Translations under genes and position numbers: made by a program
Shown here: piece by piece, positions 38,938 through 40,974 of the stretch
Layout: each line of letters opens with the position of its first letter
Position numbering within the stretch: position 1 is the stretch's first letter
Assembly (NCBI GenBank): GCA_016929905.1
Contig: JAFGHX010000335.1
Span: 1 to 40,974 of the forward strand
DNA: 40,974 nucleotides
Direction of reading: 5' to 3'
DNA from: Kiritimatiellia bacterium
GTDB lineage: Bacteria; Verrucomicrobiota; Kiritimatiellia; JAFGHX01
The notes under the pieces: model-generated
Told to the model about the DNA's origin: nothing
Databases searched by the model: none
Seen by the model: only the letters and a program-made list of their open reading frames with translations

Positions 38938-40974
38938 ATGACGAGACACAAGAGAATCCAGCGCTTGCTGTTCGCCGCCAGCGTGTTGTTGTCCGCCGCC
39001 GGGCTCTGTTCGGGGCTCAGCCCCGGCTGGACGGAAACGTGGAGCACCGACGGCAACGTGGAAGGCTGGGTCGCCACCAATACCACCTACCTGGCGATTC
39101 TACATGAAGATGCTAGCGACTATCTGCAGATCCGGTTTGCCGCGCAGGGCGTGCCCCAGTTCGAGGACGGGATCGCCTGCGCCGACACGAACGCGTCGGC
39201 CGGGAACTTCGTCGGGTGCTACTCGCAGGTGGTCACGCACGTGACGTTCGACTTCGTCGCGGAGACCGTGCTGCCGAGCACATTCCGGGTCTACTTCTAC
39301 TCCGCCTTCAGCGGCTACACCTGGCACGCGGATCTGGGGGCGCCGGACACGACGGGCGTGTGGACGAACTACAGCGTGCCGTTCGACTTTGGCGAGGTCG
39401 AATGGACGCACGGGCCGATGTCGACGGAGGAAGAGTTTCTCGACGACCTGCAGAACGTGGAGTGGATCGGCCTTTACCTGAGCCGGAACGGCACGTTGGA
39501 GCAGAACTACGGCGTGGACAACTTCGCGTTGGAGCAGCGGGTCGTGCAGTTCGAAGTGGCGACCGCGAGCGACTACGAGTCCGAGACAAGCACGAACATC
39601 GTGGTCGTGCTGGAGCCGGACCACACGGCGACGGCGACGGTGGACTACGTGATCAGCGGCGGCACGGCGGAGAGCAACGGGGTGGACTACGCGCTTAGCG
39701 AGGGGACGCTCACGTTCCTGCCGGGCGTCACGAACCAGGCGATCGCCGTCACCATCAACAACGAGACGATGGACGAATGGGACGAGACCATTGAGCTGAC
39801 GCTGTTCAACCCGACGAAGGCGCTGCTGGGCGCGAATGGGGTGCACACCTATACGATTCTGAACGACGACACGCCGCCGAGCGTGGAGTTTGCGCTCGCG
39901 GCCTCGAGCGGGGCCGAGTCCGTCACGCCGGCGGAGCTGGAAGTGCTGCTCAGCGCCGAATCGGGCAAAGAGATTACGATCGACTACGCCGCGACCGGCG
40001 GCACGGCGCAGAGCAACTCCGTGGACTACGCCCGGGAAGACGCCATTCTGACCTTCCAGCCCGGCGAGACGAACCTGACGATAGCCGTGGACGTTCAGGA
40101 CGACTCGCTCGACGAATGGGACGAGACAGTCGAACTGACGCTGAGCAACCCGATCAACGCCTCGCTGGGCGGCAACACGATCCATACCTACACGATCACC
40201 GACGACGACGCGGAAGCGGTCGCGTCGCTCGATCTGATGGACAGCCCGCTTGAGGAGACGAACGATGTCGCATCGGTCACGATCTACATCACGCCGGAGT
40301 CGGGGAAGACCGTGGACGTCTTTCTGGCCGTGTCGGGCACGGCGACGGTCGTGGACGATTATACGCTGACGACGACAAACCTCACGTTCCTGCCGGGTGT
40401 GACGAACGCGTCGATCGTGTTGACGAGCGTGGACGACAGCCGGGACGAGGACAACGAGACGGTCGTCTTCGACATTGACTCGACGGTGGACGGCGGCACC
40501 GGCACGCCCAACCAGGTGATAGCCCAGATCATCGACGACGATCCGGAACCTCAGGTCAGTTTCGCGCTGACGGCCTCGAACGGGGACGAATCGACCAGCC
40601 CGGCGTATCTGGAAGTGGTGCTGAGCGGGATTTCGGAAAAGAGCGTCAGTGTCGACTACACGGTCACCGGCGGCAGCGCTACAGGCAGTGGTACCGATTA
40701 CTCGCTGGGCGCCGGTACGCTGAATTTCGCGCCGACGGAAACGAACAAGAGCATCTCCGTCACCGTTATGAACGACAGCCTCGACGAGTGGGACGAGACG
40801 ATCGAGGTGACGCTGAGCCTGCCCTCCAACTGTACGCTCGGCGGGAACACGATTCATACCTATACGATCCTGGACGTGAACCCGGAACCGAACGTGTTCC
40901 TGGGTGTCGAGAGCACGCCGCTGGCGGAGAACGGCGGGGTGGCAACGGTGACGGCGTACCTGGACGCGGAATCG
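38938..40974 (+). CDS. Secreted Calx-beta repeat protein, 3' end beyond the window
   Basis: Open for 679 codons to the last base, no stop reached. Signal peptide at ~1-25 (MTRHKRIQRLLFAASVLLSA, then AGLCSG). Residues ~28-200 form a beta-rich domain (WTETWSTDGNVEGW, TFRVYFYSAFSGYTW, VEWIGLYLSRNGT, YGVDNFALEQ) resembling a carbohydrate-binding jelly roll often placed first in PVC surface proteins; family not certain. From residue 202 run Calx-beta domains: four complete and a fifth cut by the window edge. Known: Calx-beta domains bind Ca and act as spacers in adhesins. Its neighbour upstream, 95 bp away on the same strand, uses the same domain, so the two probably belong to one surface system. 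ATG preceded by a G-rich ribosome site containing a G10 run. Confidence 0.9.
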   Translation, partial: MTRHKRIQRLLFAASVLLSAAGLCSGLSPGWTETWSTDGNVEGWVATNTTYLAILHEDASDYLQIRFAAQGVPQFEDGIACADTNASAGNFVGCYSQVVTHVTFDFVAETVLPSTFRVYFYSAFSGYTWHADLGAPDTTGVWTNYSVPFDFGEVEWTHGPMSTEEEFLDDLQNVEWIGLYLSRNGTLEQNYGVDNFALEQRVVQFEVATASDYESETSTNIVVVLEPDHTATATVDYVISGGTAESNGVDYALSEGTLTFLPGVTNQAIAVTINNETMDEWDETIELTLFNPTKALLGANGVHTYTILNDDTPPSVEFALAASSGAESVTPAELEVLLSAESGKEITIDYAATGGTAQSNSVDYAREDAILTFQPGETNLTIAVDVQDDSLDEWDETVELTLSNPINASLGGNTIHTYTITDDDAEAVASLDLMDSPLEETNDVASVTIYITPESGKTVDVFLAVSGTATVVDDYTLTTTNLTFLPGVTNASIVLTSVDDSRDEDNETVVFDIDSTVDGGTGTPNQVIAQIIDDDPEPQVSFALTASNGDESTSPAYLEVVLSGISEKSVSVDYTVTGGSATGSGTDYSLGAGTLNFAPTETNKSISVTVMNDSLDEWDETIEVTLSLPSNCTLGGNTIHTYTILDVNPEPNVFLGVESTPLAENGGVATVTAYLDAES
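39541..40974 (+). repeat. Calx-beta array of the partial secreted protein
   Basis: Copies start near 39541, 39870, 40209, 40546 and 40876 (last partial). Copies 1, 2 and 4 are the VDYxxxGGTA subtype with SLDEWDETIELTL; copies 3 and 5 are the VxVFLAVSGTA or NGGVATVTAYL subtype. The two subtypes match the two found in the giant protein. Confidence 0.85.

Noticed and set aside
38998..39015. Lipoprotein cleavage site in the partial secreted protein (AGLC near residue 24)
   Set aside because: The residues before the Cys do not fit a lipobox, where Ala, Gly or Ser is expected just before it; an ordinary signal peptide is more likely.

Overview
The window is GC-rich and bacterial, and it reads like a member of the PVC superphylum, most likely Kiritimatiellota or a close relative (Lentisphaerota, Verrucomicrobiota, Planctomycetota). 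The grounds are the gene content: two sulfatase-superfamily genes, a DUF5060/DUF4038 glycoside hydrolase, a DUF6785-type membrane protein, an ECF sigma/small zinc-finger anti-sigma pair, and huge secreted proteins built from VCBS/FG-GAP, Calx-beta, DUF2341 and LamG modules. No rRNA, tRNA, phage or transposase gene and no CRISPR array was seen. Taxonomy is an inference from families, not from a marker gene.

Left part (1-14.5 kb) is a polysaccharide-use and regulation district. Two AraC regulators face each other tail to tail (204-1061 plus; 1153-2052 minus). The second is divergent from a sulfatase-like gene (2224-3555) that has Thr where true sulfatases have the formylglycine Cys/Ser. Their shared spacer has interlocked divergent promoters bracketed by a 12-bp direct repeat. 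A canonical Cys-type sulfatase (4011-5528, minus) follows, then a small PAS/Cys-cluster protein (5799-6398, minus), a GH140-like hydrolase (6718-8310, plus), a DUF6785 multi-pass membrane protein (8280-10280, minus, overlapping the hydrolase tail to tail) and a LacI regulator (10432-11457, minus). Next come an anti-sigma/ECF-sigma operon (12026 and 12644 starts, minus, stop and start codons abutting) and an unusual fusion of a calcineurin-type phosphoesterase with a PHP domain (13064-14533, minus).

Right part (15.2 kb to the end) is dominated by one intact 23.6-kb reading frame (15206-38842) for a 7,878-residue secreted protein. It has a signal peptide, 21 VCBS/FG-GAP repeats, 11 Calx-beta domains interleaved with 12 DUF2341-LamG units, two extra LamG-like/FN3-like modules, a PA14 domain nested in one LamG, and a Ca-binding plus conserved-looking C-terminal region. 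A second secreted Calx-beta protein begins 95 bp downstream (38938) and runs off the right edge. Both look like extracellular or cell-surface binding proteins; no membrane anchor or sorting motif is visible in the complete one.

The intergenic DNA is unusually structured. At least four families of short non-coding repeats occur: a 10-bp tandem repeat (CGCGAATGGA) at two sites, once folded into a perfect 20-bp stem; a 12-bp tandem repeat (AGTTCTCGAGTA) at two sites; a composite element (12790-13013) with imperfect inverted ends around a near-perfect 22-bp REP-like hairpin; and a cluster of three long palindromes in the 270 bp between the PAS gene and the sulfatase. These repeats and the giant-protein architecture are the least explained parts of the window.
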